Shown one piece after another: positions 1-8,815 of a DNA stretch of 64,000 nt. Under the pieces are notes generated by a model that saw nothing but the letters and a program-made list of their open reading frames with translations, was not told the DNA's origin and made no database searches. The translations under genes and the position numbers were made by a program. The stretch is from Humibacillus xanthopallidus (lineage in GTDB: Bacteria; Actinomycetota; Actinomycetes; Actinomycetales; Dermatophilaceae): the NCBI RefSeq assembly GCF_006716675.1, contig NZ_VFPM01000002.1, forward strand, positions 682,001-746,000, given 5' to 3'. Position 1 is the stretch's first letter, and each line of letters begins with the position of its first letter.

Positions 1-91
1 CGGGGACAGACATGTCCTCCATCGTAGGCCGACCCACGGGGGCTCACGGCCGCGGGCGTCCTGCGCCCCCGTGCACCCCCGGCGACGACGC

Positions 92-640
92 TCAGCGCTC
101 CGTGGCGGCCTCGTCCTCGCCGCGGATGAGCGAGCGCTCCTCGAGCTCCTCGAGAAGGTTGCGCAGCTCGGAGCGGACGAAGTCTCGCGTCGCCTGCTCG
201 CGCAGGGCGATGCGCAGCGAGGCGACCTCGCGGGTGAGGAACTCGGTGTCGGCGAGGTTGCGCTCGTCGCGGGCGCGGTCCTGCTCGAGGGTCACGCGGT
301 CGCGGTCGGCCTGGCGGTTCTGCGCGAGGAGGATGAGGGGGGCGGCATACGACGCCTGCAGGCTGAGCATCAGCGTGAGGAAGATGAAGGGGAACTCGTC
401 GAAGCGCAGGTTGACCGGCGCGGCGATGTTCCAGACGACCCAGACGGCGACGAAGACCGTCATGCCGATGATGAAGCCGGCCGTGCCCATGAGGCGCGCG
501 AACTGCTCGGACAGGACCCCGAAGGCCTCCTGTGAGAGCGTGATCCGCGGCAGCACCCGGGCGCGTTGCTCCTGGGGCTGGTCGAGCTTGTCGCTGTGCC
601 CGGCGCGGGCGGCGCTGCGGCGCTCGGAACGCTCGCTCAC
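92..640 (-). CDS. DUF1003 membrane protein
   Basis: Codes for 182 aa. Two hydrophobic segments lie at about residues 50-72 and 85-107 with a short loop between them, followed by a charged, probably coiled-coil C-terminal half (about 110-180) rich in Arg, Glu and Asp. This is the layout of DUF1003 family inner-membrane proteins, whose biochemical role is unknown. The GTG start overlaps the stop of the upstream CBS/MgtE-N gene by 4 nt (GTGA), so the two are probably translationally coupled. The pairing of DUF1003 with a CBS/MgtE-N protein recurs in actinomycetes, which suggests a shared role, perhaps in divalent-cation homeostasis; that role is inference. Confidence 0.85.
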   Translation of the reverse strand: MSERSERRSAARAGHSDKLDQPQEQRARVLPRITLSQEAFGVLSEQFARLMGTAGFIIGMTVFVAVWVVWNIAAPVNLRFDEFPFIFLTLMLSLQASYAAPLILLAQNRQADRDRVTLEQDRARDERNLADTEFLTREVASLRIALREQATRDFVRSELRNLLEELEERSLIRGEDEAATER

Positions 641-1944
641 GGGCGCACCCCGATCTCGTGCCGCTCCTCACGCCAGTCCTCGGGGAGGATGTGGTCGAGG
701 ACGTCGTCGACGGTCACGGCCCCGATGAGGCGCCCGTTGTCGTCGACGACGGGCAGCGAGACGAGGTTGTAGGTCGCGAGCGTGCGGGTGACCCGCTCGA
801 GGGAGTCGCTCGCTGCCACGGGCTCGATCTCCTTGTCGATGATCGACCCGATCGCCGCGTGCGGCGGCTCGCGGAGCAACCGCTGGATGTGGACGAGCCC
901 GAGGTAGCGGCCGGTGGGCGCCTCGAGCGGCGGCCGGCAGACGTAGACCATCGAGGCGAGCGCGGGCGCCAGCTCCTCGCGGCGCACGGTCGCGAGGGCC
1001 TCGGCGATCGTCGCCTCGGGCCCGAGGATGACCGGCTCGGTCGTCATCATGCCGCCGGCGGTGTTCTCGTCGTAGGCGAGGAGGCGACGCAGCGGGGCGG
1101 CCTCGTCGGGCTCCATGAGCTGGAGGAGCTGCTCGGCCTGCTCGGGCGGCAGGTCGGCGAGCAGGTCGGCGGCGTCGTCGGGCTCCATCGCCTCGAGCAC
1201 GTCAGCCGCTCGCGCGTTGGCCAGGCCCGCGAGGATCTCGACCTGGTCGTCCTCGGGCAGCTCCTCGAGGACGTCGGCGAGGCGCTCGTCGTCGAGCGCG
1301 GCCGCGACCTCGGCGCGCCGCTTCGGGTTGAGGTCGTGGATGACCTCGGCGAGGTCGGCGACCTTGAGGTCGTCGTAGGTCTCGAGGAGGCGCTCGGCGC
1401 TCTGGGCCCCCAGCTGCTCGTGGAGGCCCACGACGTCGCGGATGTCGACGAGCATCGTCTTGCCCGAGCGCCGTCGCGTGAGCCGCGACATCGCCTTGGA
1501 CGCCGACGAGACGCCCGTCGCGGCCTGCCGCACGAAGACCTTGACCCCGAGCCATTCGCGCCGCGGCCCCTGCTCGATCGCGAGGTCCTCGACGAGCGCC
1601 GACGCGAAGCCGGCCTCGACCGCCTCGGGCGCCGTGACGGTGACGGTGCGGTCGAACAGCTCGGCCGCGACGAGGACCTCGTTGGTGCGCTGCTCGAAGC
1701 GACGCATGTTGACCAGGCCCGTCGTGATGACGGCGCCCGCGTCGATCGAGGTGACCCGCGTCATCGGCACGAAGACACGACGGCGCCCGGGCACCTCGAC
1801 GACGAGACCGATGACACGAGGCTGGGGGCGGCTGGACGAGAACATCACCACGACGTCGCGCACGCGGCCCACCTGGTCACCCAGCGGGTCGAAGACCGCG
1901 AGGCCGGTGAGGCGCGCAACGAAGACGCGGGTGCTTGCGCTCAT
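637..1944 (-). CDS. PRC-barrel / MgtE-N / CBS-pair protein without transporter domain
   Basis: Codes for 435 aa. An N-terminal PRC-barrel-like beta domain (about 1-80), an MgtE intracellular N-domain of repeated acidic helices (about 180-290, with EVIHDLNPKRRAEV and LADLPPEQAEQLLQLMEPDE) and a CBS pair (about 295-430) are visible. MgtE-N plus CBS is the Mg2+ sensing module of the MgtE channel, but the five-helix pore is absent, so this is a soluble sensor-like protein and not a transporter. The ATG start sits 6 nt after a TAGCCT -10 box on the minus strand, suggesting a leaderless transcript. The DUF1003 gene follows with a 4-nt overlap and may be its membrane partner. Confidence 0.85.
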   Translation of the reverse strand: MSASTRVFVARLTGLAVFDPLGDQVGRVRDVVVMFSSSRPQPRVIGLVVEVPGRRRVFVPMTRVTSIDAGAVITTGLVNMRRFEQRTNEVLVAAELFDRTVTVTAPEAVEAGFASALVEDLAIEQGPRREWLGVKVFVRQAATGVSSASKAMSRLTRRRSGKTMLVDIRDVVGLHEQLGAQSAERLLETYDDLKVADLAEVIHDLNPKRRAEVAAALDDERLADVLEELPEDDQVEILAGLANARAADVLEAMEPDDAADLLADLPPEQAEQLLQLMEPDEAAPLRRLLAYDENTAGGMMTTEPVILGPEATIAEALATVRREELAPALASMVYVCRPPLEAPTGRYLGLVHIQRLLREPPHAAIGSIIDKEIEPVAASDSLERVTRTLATYNLVSLPVVDDNGRLIGAVTVDDVLDHILPEDWREERHEIGVRP

Positions 1945-1950
1945 GAGGCA

Positions 1951-1956
1951 AGGCTA
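1951..1956 (-). promoter_or_regulatory. Leaderless -10 box for the CBS/MgtE-N gene
   Basis: TAGCCT on the minus strand, 6 nt before the ATG at 1944, so transcription would start at about the first base of the start codon. No Shine-Dalgarno sequence is present. Confidence 0.55.
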
Positions 1957-1961
1957 TGGGG

Positions 1962-2651
1962 TCAGCCGCTGCGCCGACGGCCGCCACGACGTTGCCGCTT
2001 GGCCCGCAGCTTCGCGCGCTCCCGCGCGGCCTTGCGCGTCGCCCGCTCGGCAGCCTTGGCCCGCTTCCGGGCTGCCTTCTCCTCACCCCGGCCACGCCAG
2101 TGCCAGGGGCGCCACGACGTCGTCGTCGCAGCGGTCCGTGCGGGCGCGGAGCGGGCGTCGTCGGCGGCATACGCCCCCGGCGCCTCGAGCGGTGCGTCGA
2201 AGGGGACCAGCGCCGTGAGGGTGCACGTGTCGGCCCAGCGGGTCAGCGAGTCGTCGACGGCGTTGAGGCGCGAAGCCCGCAGCAGCTCGGCGGCCGTGGC
2301 CCACTCCGGGGTTCCGGGCTCGAGGACGTGGGTGTGCGCGCGGAGCGTGAGGAGGCGGCCACCGGTGTCCTTGCTGCGCAGGATGAGCCGCACCTCCTCG
2401 GGCAACCAGGGCAGCGGCTGCTCGCCGGGTCCGCTGACGACGTATGCCGCCCCGTCGTCCCACACGTGCCAGGCGGGCCACGCCCGGTCGCCGGCGACGT
2501 CGATCCAGAGCAGCCCCGACTTCGTCATCGCCTCGCCCAGCAACGCGACCACCGCCGGCGCGGAGGTTGCGGAGGTCGCGGAGGTCGCGGCGGAGTCGCC
2601 GGACGCGGCTGGTCCGGCGGTCGCGACGGGCTCGGCGGGCTGGGCGGTCAC
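1962..2651 (-). CDS. Conserved hypothetical protein with basic tail
   Basis: Codes for 229 aa. I do not recognise a specific family. Residues 1-30 are low-complexity Ala/Ser/Thr; the central part (about 30-160) looks like a compact alpha/beta domain ([29 protein letters not shown]), reminiscent of split-barrel PPOX/FMN-binding proteins but without a clear motif. The last 45 residues are very rich in Lys and Arg, probably disordered or nucleic-acid binding. It is divergent from the lyase pair at 2741. The GTG start follows TAGGGT by 6 nt, so the mRNA is probably leaderless. Function unknown. Confidence 0.7.
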   Translation of the reverse strand: MTAQPAEPVATAGPAASGDSAATSATSATSAPAVVALLGEAMTKSGLLWIDVAGDRAWPAWHVWDDGAAYVVSGPGEQPLPWLPEEVRLILRSKDTGGRLLTLRAHTHVLEPGTPEWATAAELLRASRLNAVDDSLTRWADTCTLTALVPFDAPLEAPGAYAADDARSAPARTAATTTSWRPWHWRGRGEEKAARKRAKAAERATRKAARERAKLRAKRQRRGGRRRSG

Positions 2652-2657
2652 GGCACC

Positions 2658-2663
2658 ACCCTA
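2658..2663 (-). promoter_or_regulatory. Leaderless -10 box for the hypothetical gene at 1962-2651
   Basis: TAGGGT on the minus strand ends 6 nt before the GTG start at 2651. There is no purine-rich ribosome binding site in the gap. Confidence 0.55.
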
Positions 2664-2727
2664 GTGATCCATGCCTCAGGACGGGCGGGCGTGACTGTCG
2701 TCATAACCGGGTCGCACCGGGCGTTGC

Positions 2728-2733
2728 TACGTT
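2728..2733 (+). promoter_or_regulatory. Leaderless -10 box for the first CitE-like lyase
   Basis: TACGTT lies 7 nt before the ATG at 2741. No Shine-Dalgarno is visible, which supports both this start and a leaderless transcript. Confidence 0.5.
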
Positions 2734-2740
2734 GCAGCCC

Positions 2741-3868
2741 ATGCGCAGCGCGAAGGACTTCTTCCGTCCACTGGCGGTGGGTGCGCCGACCCCGATCACC
2801 GAGGTCCCGGCCCGCCCGTCCCGAGTCATCCACTTCTTCGACCCGAGCAACGCCAAGATGGCGGCGAAGGTGCCGGCCATGGTCGGCACCGTCGACGTGC
2901 TGCTCGGCAACCTCGAGGACGCGGTCAAGGCCGACCGCAAGGAGGCCGCCCGCGCCGGGCTCGTCGAGATCGCGAAGGCGACGGACTTCGGGGAGCACAC
3001 GCAGCTCTGGACGCGGATCAACGCGCTCGACAGCCCGTGGGCCCTCGACGACCTCACGACCCTCGTCACCGAGATCGGCGACAAGCTCGACGTCGTCATG
3101 GTGCCCAAGGTGCAGGGGGCGGAGGACATCCACTACGTCGACCGGCTCCTCGCGCAGCTCGAGGCGAAGGCCGGACTGACCCGCCCGATCCTCGTGCACG
3201 CGATTCTCGAGACGGCGCGCGGCATGGTCAACGTCGAGGAGATCTGCGGCGCCTCGCCGCGCATGCAGGGGCTCTCGCTCGGGCCTGCCGACCTCGCTGC
3301 CGACCGCCGGATGAAGACGACCCGCGTCGGGGGCGGGCACCCCGGCTACCTCGTGCGCACCGACCCGGTCGACGGCGACGTCACCGGCGCCCGGGCGACG
3401 GCGCAGCAGGACCTCTGGCACTACACGATCGCCCGGATGGTCGATGCCTGCGCCATGCACGGGATCTACCCCTACTACGGCCCCTTCGGCGACATCCAGG
3501 ACGTCGTCGCCTGCGAGGACCAGTTCCGCAACGCCTTTCTCCTCGGCTGTGTCGGCACGTGGTCGCTGCACCCGGTGCAGATCGAGATCGCCAAGCGGGT
3601 CTTCAGCCCGTCGGCCGAGGACGTCGCGCACGCCCGGCGCGTCGTCGAGGCGATGGGTGACGGCACGGGTGCCGTCATGCTCGACGGCAAGATGGAGGAC
3701 GACGCGAGCCTCAAGCAGTGTCTCGTCATCGTCGAGCTGGCCGAGCGCCTGGCGCAGACCGATCCTGTGCTCGCCGAGCTCTACGCCGACGCGCGGGAGT
3801 CGGGCTCGCCGGAAGAGCCCGCTCCGGCGAGCGCGTCCGGCGCTCCGGGGGACGGTGACCGGCGATGA
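2741..3868 (+). CDS. HpcH/HpaI aldolase / citrate-lyase family protein (DUF6986-like)
   Basis: Codes for 375 aa, a TIM-barrel lyase of the CitE/malyl-CoA lyase superfamily. Visible landmarks are an N-terminal strand with NLEDAVK (family acidic site), [20 protein letters not shown], the ILETARGM motif that supplies a Mg2+-binding Glu, and a C-terminal [13 protein letters not shown] segment typical of the substrate-closing lid. It is longer than the neighbouring 293-aa paralogue. Such enzymes cleave or condense 3-hydroxyacyl-CoA thioesters (malyl-CoA, methylmalyl-CoA, citramalyl-CoA); the substrate here is not determined. Its stop overlaps the next gene by 4 nt (ATGA). The start was chosen at the ATG directly downstream of a -10 box; the reading frame extends further upstream without plausible coding. 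Confidence 0.8.
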   Translation: MRSAKDFFRPLAVGAPTPITEVPARPSRVIHFFDPSNAKMAAKVPAMVGTVDVLLGNLEDAVKADRKEAARAGLVEIAKATDFGEHTQLWTRINALDSPWALDDLTTLVTEIGDKLDVVMVPKVQGAEDIHYVDRLLAQLEAKAGLTRPILVHAILETARGMVNVEEICGASPRMQGLSLGPADLAADRRMKTTRVGGGHPGYLVRTDPVDGDVTGARATAQQDLWHYTIARMVDACAMHGIYPYYGPFGDIQDVVACEDQFRNAFLLGCVGTWSLHPVQIEIAKRVFSPSAEDVAHARRVVEAMGDGTGAVMLDGKMEDDASLKQCLVIVELAERLAQTDPVLAELYADARESGSPEEPAPASASGAPGDGDRR

Positions 3869-4746
3869 CTGACAACCACACGGCATACCGCCCTCGTCGC
3901 TCGGTGCTCTACATGCCGAGCTCCAACGAGCGCGCCCTCGAGAAGGCGAAGACGCTCCCGGTCGACGCCCTCATCCTCGACCTCGAGGACGCCGTGGCCC
4001 CTGACGCCAAGGACATCGCACGCGAGAACGCCTGTGCCGCAGTGCGGTCGGGCGCCTACGGCCGGCGCGAGCTCACGATCCGGGTCAACGGTCTCGGCTC
4101 GCAGTGGCACGACGCGGACCTCGCAGCGGCGGCGGCGGCCGGGCCCGACGCGATCGTCGTGCCCAAGGTCGGGTCGGCGGAGGAGGTCCGCTCCCTCGTG
4201 GAAGCCATGGAGGCGGCTGGTGCTCCGGCGCACACCCGCCTCTGGGCCATGGTCGAGACGCCGGCCGCCGTGCTCCACGCGGAGGAGATCGCCCTGGCCT
4301 CCGACCGCCTCGCCTGCCTCGTGCTCGGCACGAACGACCTCTACAAGGAGCTCGGCGCGACCTTCGTGCCCGGCCGTGCGGCCGTGCAGACCGCGCTGCA
4401 GCTCGTCCTGCTCGCCGCTCGGGCTGCCGGGGTGGCCGTGGTCGACGGGGTCTACAACGACGTCAAGGACGCCGAGGGCTTCCTCGCCGAGGCGCGCCAG
4501 GGGCGTGAGATGGGCTTCGACGGCAAGACCCTCATCCACCCCGGGCAGGTCGGCCCGTGCAACGACGTCTTCGCGCCGGGTGCGGACGAGGTCGAGCAGG
4601 CCCGGGCCGTCATCGCGGCGTTCGAGACCGCGCAGGCGCAGGGCCGCGGCGTCGCGACGCTGAACGGCCGGCTCATCGAGAACCTCCACGTCGACACCGC
4701 GCGGAAGGTGCTCGCGACCGCTGAGGCGATCGCCGCCCTCTCCTGA
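3865..4746 (+). CDS. CitE-like CoA ester lyase
   Basis: Codes for 293 aa, close to the usual length of CitE-like beta-subunit proteins. It carries [18 protein letters not shown] (CoA-binding start), [15 protein letters not shown] (catalytic Asp/Glu), [25 protein letters not shown] (Mg2+-binding Glu), and [13 protein letters not shown] (the IHP lid motif). It is a soluble Mg2+-dependent lyase of short-chain hydroxyacyl-CoA. No CitD or CitF genes are nearby, so it is not a citrate lyase complex; a citramalyl-CoA or malyl-CoA lyase role is more likely. Co-transcribed and translationally coupled with the preceding paralogue. The two proteins are clearly diverged, so they probably differ in substrate or one is regulatory. 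Confidence 0.85.
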   Translation: MTDNHTAYRPRRSVLYMPSSNERALEKAKTLPVDALILDLEDAVAPDAKDIARENACAAVRSGAYGRRELTIRVNGLGSQWHDADLAAAAAAGPDAIVVPKVGSAEEVRSLVEAMEAAGAPAHTRLWAMVETPAAVLHAEEIALASDRLACLVLGTNDLYKELGATFVPGRAAVQTALQLVLLAARAAGVAVVDGVYNDVKDAEGFLAEARQGREMGFDGKTLIHPGQVGPCNDVFAPGADEVEQARAVIAAFETAQAQGRGVATLNGRLIENLHVDTARKVLATAEAIAALS

Positions 4747-4788
4747 ACCCCACCCCACGGTGGGGCGGGCGTGAGGCCGGGTGTGGCG

Positions 4789-5997
4789 TCAGCTCATCCC
4801 GATGCGCGCCGCGATGATGCTCGTGACGATGACCGACGTGATCGTCACCGTCGAGAAGCCGGCGACGATCATCTTGGGCAGGATCTCGTGCTCGATCGCC
4901 GCGACCTCCTCGGGGCTCTCGCCGGCCCCCTTCGCGGCCTCCTGCGACAGGATCATCGTGCCCGGGAAGCCGTAGAGCGAGGTCAGGCCGATCGCCACCG
5001 ACATGGGGATGCTGTAGCCGAGCAGCTTGCCGACGAGGGCCGAGAAGCCGGCGATGCCGACGATGCCGAAGAGGAAGGCGAGCAGCAACGGGAACGCGAG
5101 CGCCGAGACGTCCGAGGGCTTCACCGTCGCGAGCGGGCCGAAGACGAGGATCATGATGGCGATCATCATGAGGCCGAGCGAGTCGATGCCGCTCAGCACC
5201 GAGGGCTTGAAGACGCCGGTGGTGCGCAGCGCGATGCCGAAGAGCAGCGCGACGACGAAGGTGTTGAGGATGCCGTCGGTGAGGTTGTTGATGCCGAGGC
5301 TGAGGAGCACGACGACACCGACGACGAAGAGCGTGCCGGCGGTCGTGCGCAGGGCCGACGGGAGCTTCGAGCTGTCGGAGGCGGCAGGGTCGTCGGCCTC
5401 GGGCAGCACGAGCGAGCCGGCACGGTAGTCGGCCTTGAGACGAGCGGCCTCCCGGCGCAGGAGGATCGAGGTCAATGGGAAGCCGATGAGGCCCTGAAGG
5501 GCAGCGATGAGCACGGGGAAGATCGCGATGCTCGTGAGCCCGACACCGAGAGCCGCCTCCTGCACGATGAGCACCGAGATCGTGCCGCCGCTCAGCGCTC
5601 CCGTGCCCGCGACGACGAAGTCGAGCGCCTGGGCGTAGCCGTCGGCGACCGAGCCGGTGATGCGGGAGCCGAAGATGAGCCCGGCCACGAGCAGGGCGAC
5701 ACCGATGCCGATCACGGTGGCGACGCCGATGAGGAAGGTCTTCCACTGCTTCTTGAAGTCGTCGAGGCTGATCATCGTGCCGAGGTGGACGATGATGAAG
5801 CCGACGACGACCCCGGCGAGAGCCAGGAGGCTCGAGCTCGCCAGCAGGTCCTCCGGGAAGATGCCCGTGAGGAACCCGATGAGGAAGATGATCGAGGCGA
5901 CGAAGAGGGAGGAGAGCAGCGACTTCGTCTTCTTCGCGACGAAGTCGCTGATCGTCCAGACGAGCATCACGACGACGAACGCGAGCACCGGGTTCAA
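4789..5997 (-). CDS. Polytopic membrane transporter, GltS/ESS-like
   Basis: Codes for 402 aa with about 10-12 hydrophobic helices, two of them flanking a Gly-rich re-entrant-like stretch (VVAGTGALSGGTISVLI) and a second one (TSLYGFPGTMILSQEAA), as in two-fold inverted-repeat secondary transporters. The closest family I can suggest is the sodium:glutamate symporter (ESS) group; substrate unknown. I chose the TTG at 5997 because a perfect GGAGG (6003-6007) sits 5 nt upstream and the first helix begins at once. An ATG at 6072 is in frame but would add 25 hydrophilic residues and has no good ribosome binding site. It converges with the lyase operon and may export or import a related acid; that link is inference. 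Confidence 0.65.
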   Translation of the reverse strand: MNPVLAFVVVMLVWTISDFVAKKTKSLLSSLFVASIIFLIGFLTGIFPEDLLASSSLLALAGVVVGFIIVHLGTMISLDDFKKQWKTFLIGVATVIGIGVALLVAGLIFGSRITGSVADGYAQALDFVVAGTGALSGGTISVLIVQEAALGVGLTSIAIFPVLIAALQGLIGFPLTSILLRREAARLKADYRAGSLVLPEADDPAASDSSKLPSALRTTAGTLFVVGVVVLLSLGINNLTDGILNTFVVALLFGIALRTTGVFKPSVLSGIDSLGLMMIAIMILVFGPLATVKPSDVSALAFPLLLAFLFGIVGIAGFSALVGKLLGYSIPMSVAIGLTSLYGFPGTMILSQEAAKGAGESPEEVAAIEHEILPKMIVAGFSTVTITSVIVTSIIAARIGMS

Positions 5998-6169
5998 CGC
6001 AGCCTCCGAGGGATGAGGGACGGTGGCTAGATCCAACCACCCGCCGGCCCCTGTCTGCCGCAGATCGTCCATGGTTGTCGCGTCGGGTCCACCGAGTTCC
6101 GTCGCGGGCGCGCAGCAATGAGGCAGGACCTGTGGGATCAGGGCGCGGGCCTCGGGCGTTGGACCCGAC

Positions 6170-7096
6170 ATGGAGGACACGGAGCGCCGCGCACCGGAGG
6201 GCCCGCGCACGGCCGACGGCCCGCGGCCGACCGACGGGCCGCGGCAGACCGACTCGCGCCCGATGACGCGCCGTCGCCTCCTGACCCTCGGCGCGCTCGG
6301 CGTCGCCGCCGCCGGGGGCACGTATGCCGTGACGCAAGCGGGCGGCATACCCTCGCTGCCCGACGTGCCGGGGCTGTCGGGCCTGTCTGCCCCTGCTCCG
6401 CGGGAGCTGCGCATCGACCCGGCTCCCGTCGACTACACCGAGCTGCAGTCGAGGCGAGCCGTCGGCACCGCGGCCTACGTCTACGAGGTGAACGGACGCC
6501 GCTCCGCCTACTACGTCACCGAGGCCTTCGGGAAGCGGCTCGACCGGTGGATCGCACTGCACCGCAAGCACATCGGTCAGGTCCCGGATGAGCTCCGCTC
6601 CTACGGAGCGTGGGTCCGAGGATCGTCGACGTCGTGGCACAGCTCGGGCGAGGCCATCGACATCGCGCGGTTGCGCGCCGACGGCAAGGACCTCGTGTCG
6701 CTGCGACACGACCTCTGGCGGGACGCGCCTGCGTCGGAGCTGCGGCGCCGTCTCGCGCTCTACTGGCGCACGGCCGCGGGACTGCACCACGAGTTCGCCG
6801 ACGTGCTGACGTACCTGTTCGACGATGCCCACGCCAACCACATCCACGTCGACATCGGTCGCTTCGGGCCGGAGCAGCCGCGCCTCATCCAGCGGTCGAA
6901 CGCGCAGGTGCAGGCGGTGCAGGCGATGTGCCGGCACGTGTGGGGCCGCACCGAGGTGCAGATCACCGGTGACTACGACGACGTGACGCGCGATGCGACG
7001 ACGCGCATCCTCGAGCAGGCGGGTGGCCCCGGCGAGCTCGCCGAGAGCCGCGAGGCGTGGCAGGCCTTCATGGTGGCCACGATGCAAAGGGCGTGA
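6170..7096 (+). CDS. Tat-exported extensin-like / M15-type metallopeptidase fold protein
   Basis: Codes for 308 aa. A long polar N-region is followed by a twin-arginine signal (RRRLLTLGALGVAAAGG, about residues 33-49). The mature part has the metal-binding pattern of extensin-like C-terminal/D-Ala-D-Ala carboxypeptidase folds: STSWHSSGEAIDIA (His and Asp ligands) and HANHIHVDIG (third His). Proteins with this fold act on peptidoglycan or bind cell-wall peptides in the exported space. An alternative ATG at 6263 would give a signal peptide starting MTRRRLL and is equally plausible; neither start has a convincing ribosome binding site. It is divergent from the transporter and followed by proS with a 33-nt gap. 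Confidence 0.75.
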   Translation: MEDTERRAPEGPRTADGPRPTDGPRQTDSRPMTRRRLLTLGALGVAAAGGTYAVTQAGGIPSLPDVPGLSGLSAPAPRELRIDPAPVDYTELQSRRAVGTAAYVYEVNGRRSAYYVTEAFGKRLDRWIALHRKHIGQVPDELRSYGAWVRGSSTSWHSSGEAIDIARLRADGKDLVSLRHDLWRDAPASELRRRLALYWRTAAGLHHEFADVLTYLFDDAHANHIHVDIGRFGPEQPRLIQRSNAQVQAVQAMCRHVWGRTEVQITGDYDDVTRDATTRILEQAGGPGELAESREAWQAFMVATMQRA

Positions 7097-7116
7097 GGCA
7101 CGCGCGGGCGCGACCC

Positions 7117-7122
7117 TAGGAT
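7117..7122 (+). promoter_or_regulatory. Leaderless -10 box for proS
   Basis: TAGGAT ends 7 nt before the proS ATG at 7130. No Shine-Dalgarno sequence is present. Confidence 0.6.
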
Positions 7123-7129
7123 CGAGCGC

Positions 7130-8539
7130 ATGCCCAAGAGCGTGCTCACCCCGCAGGCGGAGGACTTCCCCCGCTGGTACCAGGACGTCGTCGCCAAGGC
7201 GGAGCTCGCCGACAACGGCCCGGTGCGCGGCACGATGGTCATCCGACCGTACGGCTACTCCATCTGGGAGCGGATGCAGGCCGACATGGACCGGCGGATC
7301 AAGGAGGCTGGCGCGCGCAACGCGTACTTCCCGCTCTTCATCCCCGAGTCGTACCTGACCCGCGAGGCGGAGCACGTCGAGGGTTTCAGCCCGGAGCTGG
7401 CGGTCGTGACGCATGCCGGAGGCAAGGAGCTCGAGGAGCCCGTCATCGTGCGGCCGACGTCCGAGACCGTCATCGGCGAGTTCATGGCCAAGTGGACGCA
7501 GAGCTACCGTGACCTGCCGCTGCTGCTCAACCAGTGGGCCAACGTCGTGCGCTGGGAGCTGCGGCCCCGCATCTTCCTGCGCACGAGCGAGTTCCTCTGG
7601 CAGGAGGGGCACACGGCCCACGCCACCGAGGAGGGCGCTCGCCGCTACGCGAAGCGGATCCACGAGGACGTCTATGCCGCCTTCATGCGCGACCTGCTCG
7701 CGATGCCCGTCGTCCTCGGCCGGAAGACGGCTCGCGAGCGCTTCGCCGGCGCGACCAACACCCTGGCCCTCGAGGCGATGATGCGTGACGGCAAGGCCCT
7801 CCAGATGGGCACGAGCCACGAGCTCGGCCAGAACTTCGCCCGCGCGTTCGACATCTCCTACCTCTCCGAGCACGGCCGGCAGGAGCTGTGCTGGACGACG
7901 TCGTGGGGCAGCTCGACCCGCATGATCGGCGGGCTCATCATGTGCCACGGCGACGACTTCGGGCTGCGGGTGCCGCCGCGGCTGGCGCCCGTCCAGGCGC
8001 TCGTCATGGTCGTCAAGGCCGGAGAGGGTGTGGAGGCGGCGGCTCGTCAGGTGGTCTCCGACCTCCTCGCCCGCGGAGTGCGTGCCGAGCTCGACGCGAG
8101 GGTCGACACCCCGTTCGGGCGGCGGGCCGTCGACGCGGAGCTCAAGGGCATCCCCGTCCGCGTCGAGGTCGGCCCCCGGGATCTTGCCGAGGGGGCGGTC
8201 ACCGTCGTGCGCCGCATCGCCGGGGGCAAGACGTCGGTGCCTCTCGGCGGGGTCGCCGACGTCGTGGCCGGGTCGCTCGACGACGACCACGAGGCGCTGT
8301 ATGCCGCCGCGCTCGCTCATCGGGATGCCCGCACGACCACGGTCGCCACGATCGACGAAGCCGCCGAGGCGACCCGCACGGGCTGGGCCCTCATGCCTTG
8401 GGCGAGCCTCGGGCCGGAGGGAGAGGCCAGCCTCGCGGAGACGGGCGTCACCGTCCGGTGCCTGACCCTGCCCGACGGCTCGGTGCCCCAGGCAGAGGAC
8501 GACCCCGACGTCATCGCGGTCATCGGCCGCGCCTACTGA
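7130..8539 (+). CDS. proS: Proline--tRNA ligase, archaeal/eukaryotic-like type
   Basis: Codes for 469 aa. Charges tRNA-Pro with proline in the cytoplasm. Class II motifs are visible: motif 1 region, RPTSETVIGEF, motif 2 (FLRTSEFLWQEGHTAH) and motif 3 (TSWGSSTRMIGGLIM). There is no YbaK-like editing insertion between motifs 2 and 3, and the chain ends VIGRAY with a C-terminal Tyr; both are features of the short archaeal-type ProRS with a zinc-binding-like C-terminal domain, not of the long bacterial type. A leaderless -10 box precedes the ATG. Whether this is the only ProRS of the genome cannot be told from the window. Confidence 0.95.
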   Translation: MPKSVLTPQAEDFPRWYQDVVAKAELADNGPVRGTMVIRPYGYSIWERMQADMDRRIKEAGARNAYFPLFIPESYLTREAEHVEGFSPELAVVTHAGGKELEEPVIVRPTSETVIGEFMAKWTQSYRDLPLLLNQWANVVRWELRPRIFLRTSEFLWQEGHTAHATEEGARRYAKRIHEDVYAAFMRDLLAMPVVLGRKTARERFAGATNTLALEAMMRDGKALQMGTSHELGQNFARAFDISYLSEHGRQELCWTTSWGSSTRMIGGLIMCHGDDFGLRVPPRLAPVQALVMVVKAGEGVEAAARQVVSDLLARGVRAELDARVDTPFGRRAVDAELKGIPVRVEVGPRDLAEGAVTVVRRIAGGKTSVPLGGVADVVAGSLDDDHEALYAAALAHRDARTTTVATIDEAAEATRTGWALMPWASLGPEGEASLAETGVTVRCLTLPDGSVPQAEDDPDVIAVIGRAY

Positions 8540-8549
8540 CCCCCCCCAC

Positions 8550-8627
8550 CAATCGAGAGAGCACTTCGTCGGTTTGCCGCTGGGCGGGGATCGCGGGCGA
8601 AGGCCGGACGGACTGCTCTTTCGATTG
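8550..8627. repeat. Hairpin repeat A, copy 1
   Basis: An imperfect 78-bp palindrome just after the proS stop. Outer arms are CAATCGAGAGAGCACT (8550-8565) and, inverted, ACTGCTCTTTCGATTG (8612-8627), matching at 14 of 16 positions, with a GC-rich centre. It could terminate proS transcription, but it has no U-tract. Confidence 0.75.
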
Positions 8628-8654
8628 GGGGAGCGTAGGTGCAGTGTTCACCGG

Positions 8655-8732
8655 CAATCGAGAGAGCACTTCGTCGCCACGCCGCGGGGCGGCGATCGCG
8701 GGCGAAAGCCGGACGGAGTGCTCTGTCGATGG
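8655..8732. repeat. Hairpin repeat A, copy 2
   Basis: Tandem second copy of the preceding element. It begins with the identical 16-mer CAATCGAGAGAGCACT, shares the segment GCGATCGCGGGCGAA-like centre, and closes with AGTGCTCTGTCGATGG (14 of 16 paired). The two copies start exactly 105 bp apart. Confidence 0.75.
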
Positions 8733-8815
8733 GGCGTGGCGTTGCTGACACCGGTTGTCGGGAAGAGACGTGCGTCGGGCATGGTTGTGGGGTGCGTGAG
8801 GACGGTGAGCGCGAC

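Noticed and set aside
4673..8320. A 1215-codon open frame on the minus strand
   Set aside because: It runs antisense to citE, the extensin-like gene and proS and across the transporter in another frame; its Arg/Asp/His-rich composition is typical of a GC-rich shadow frame.
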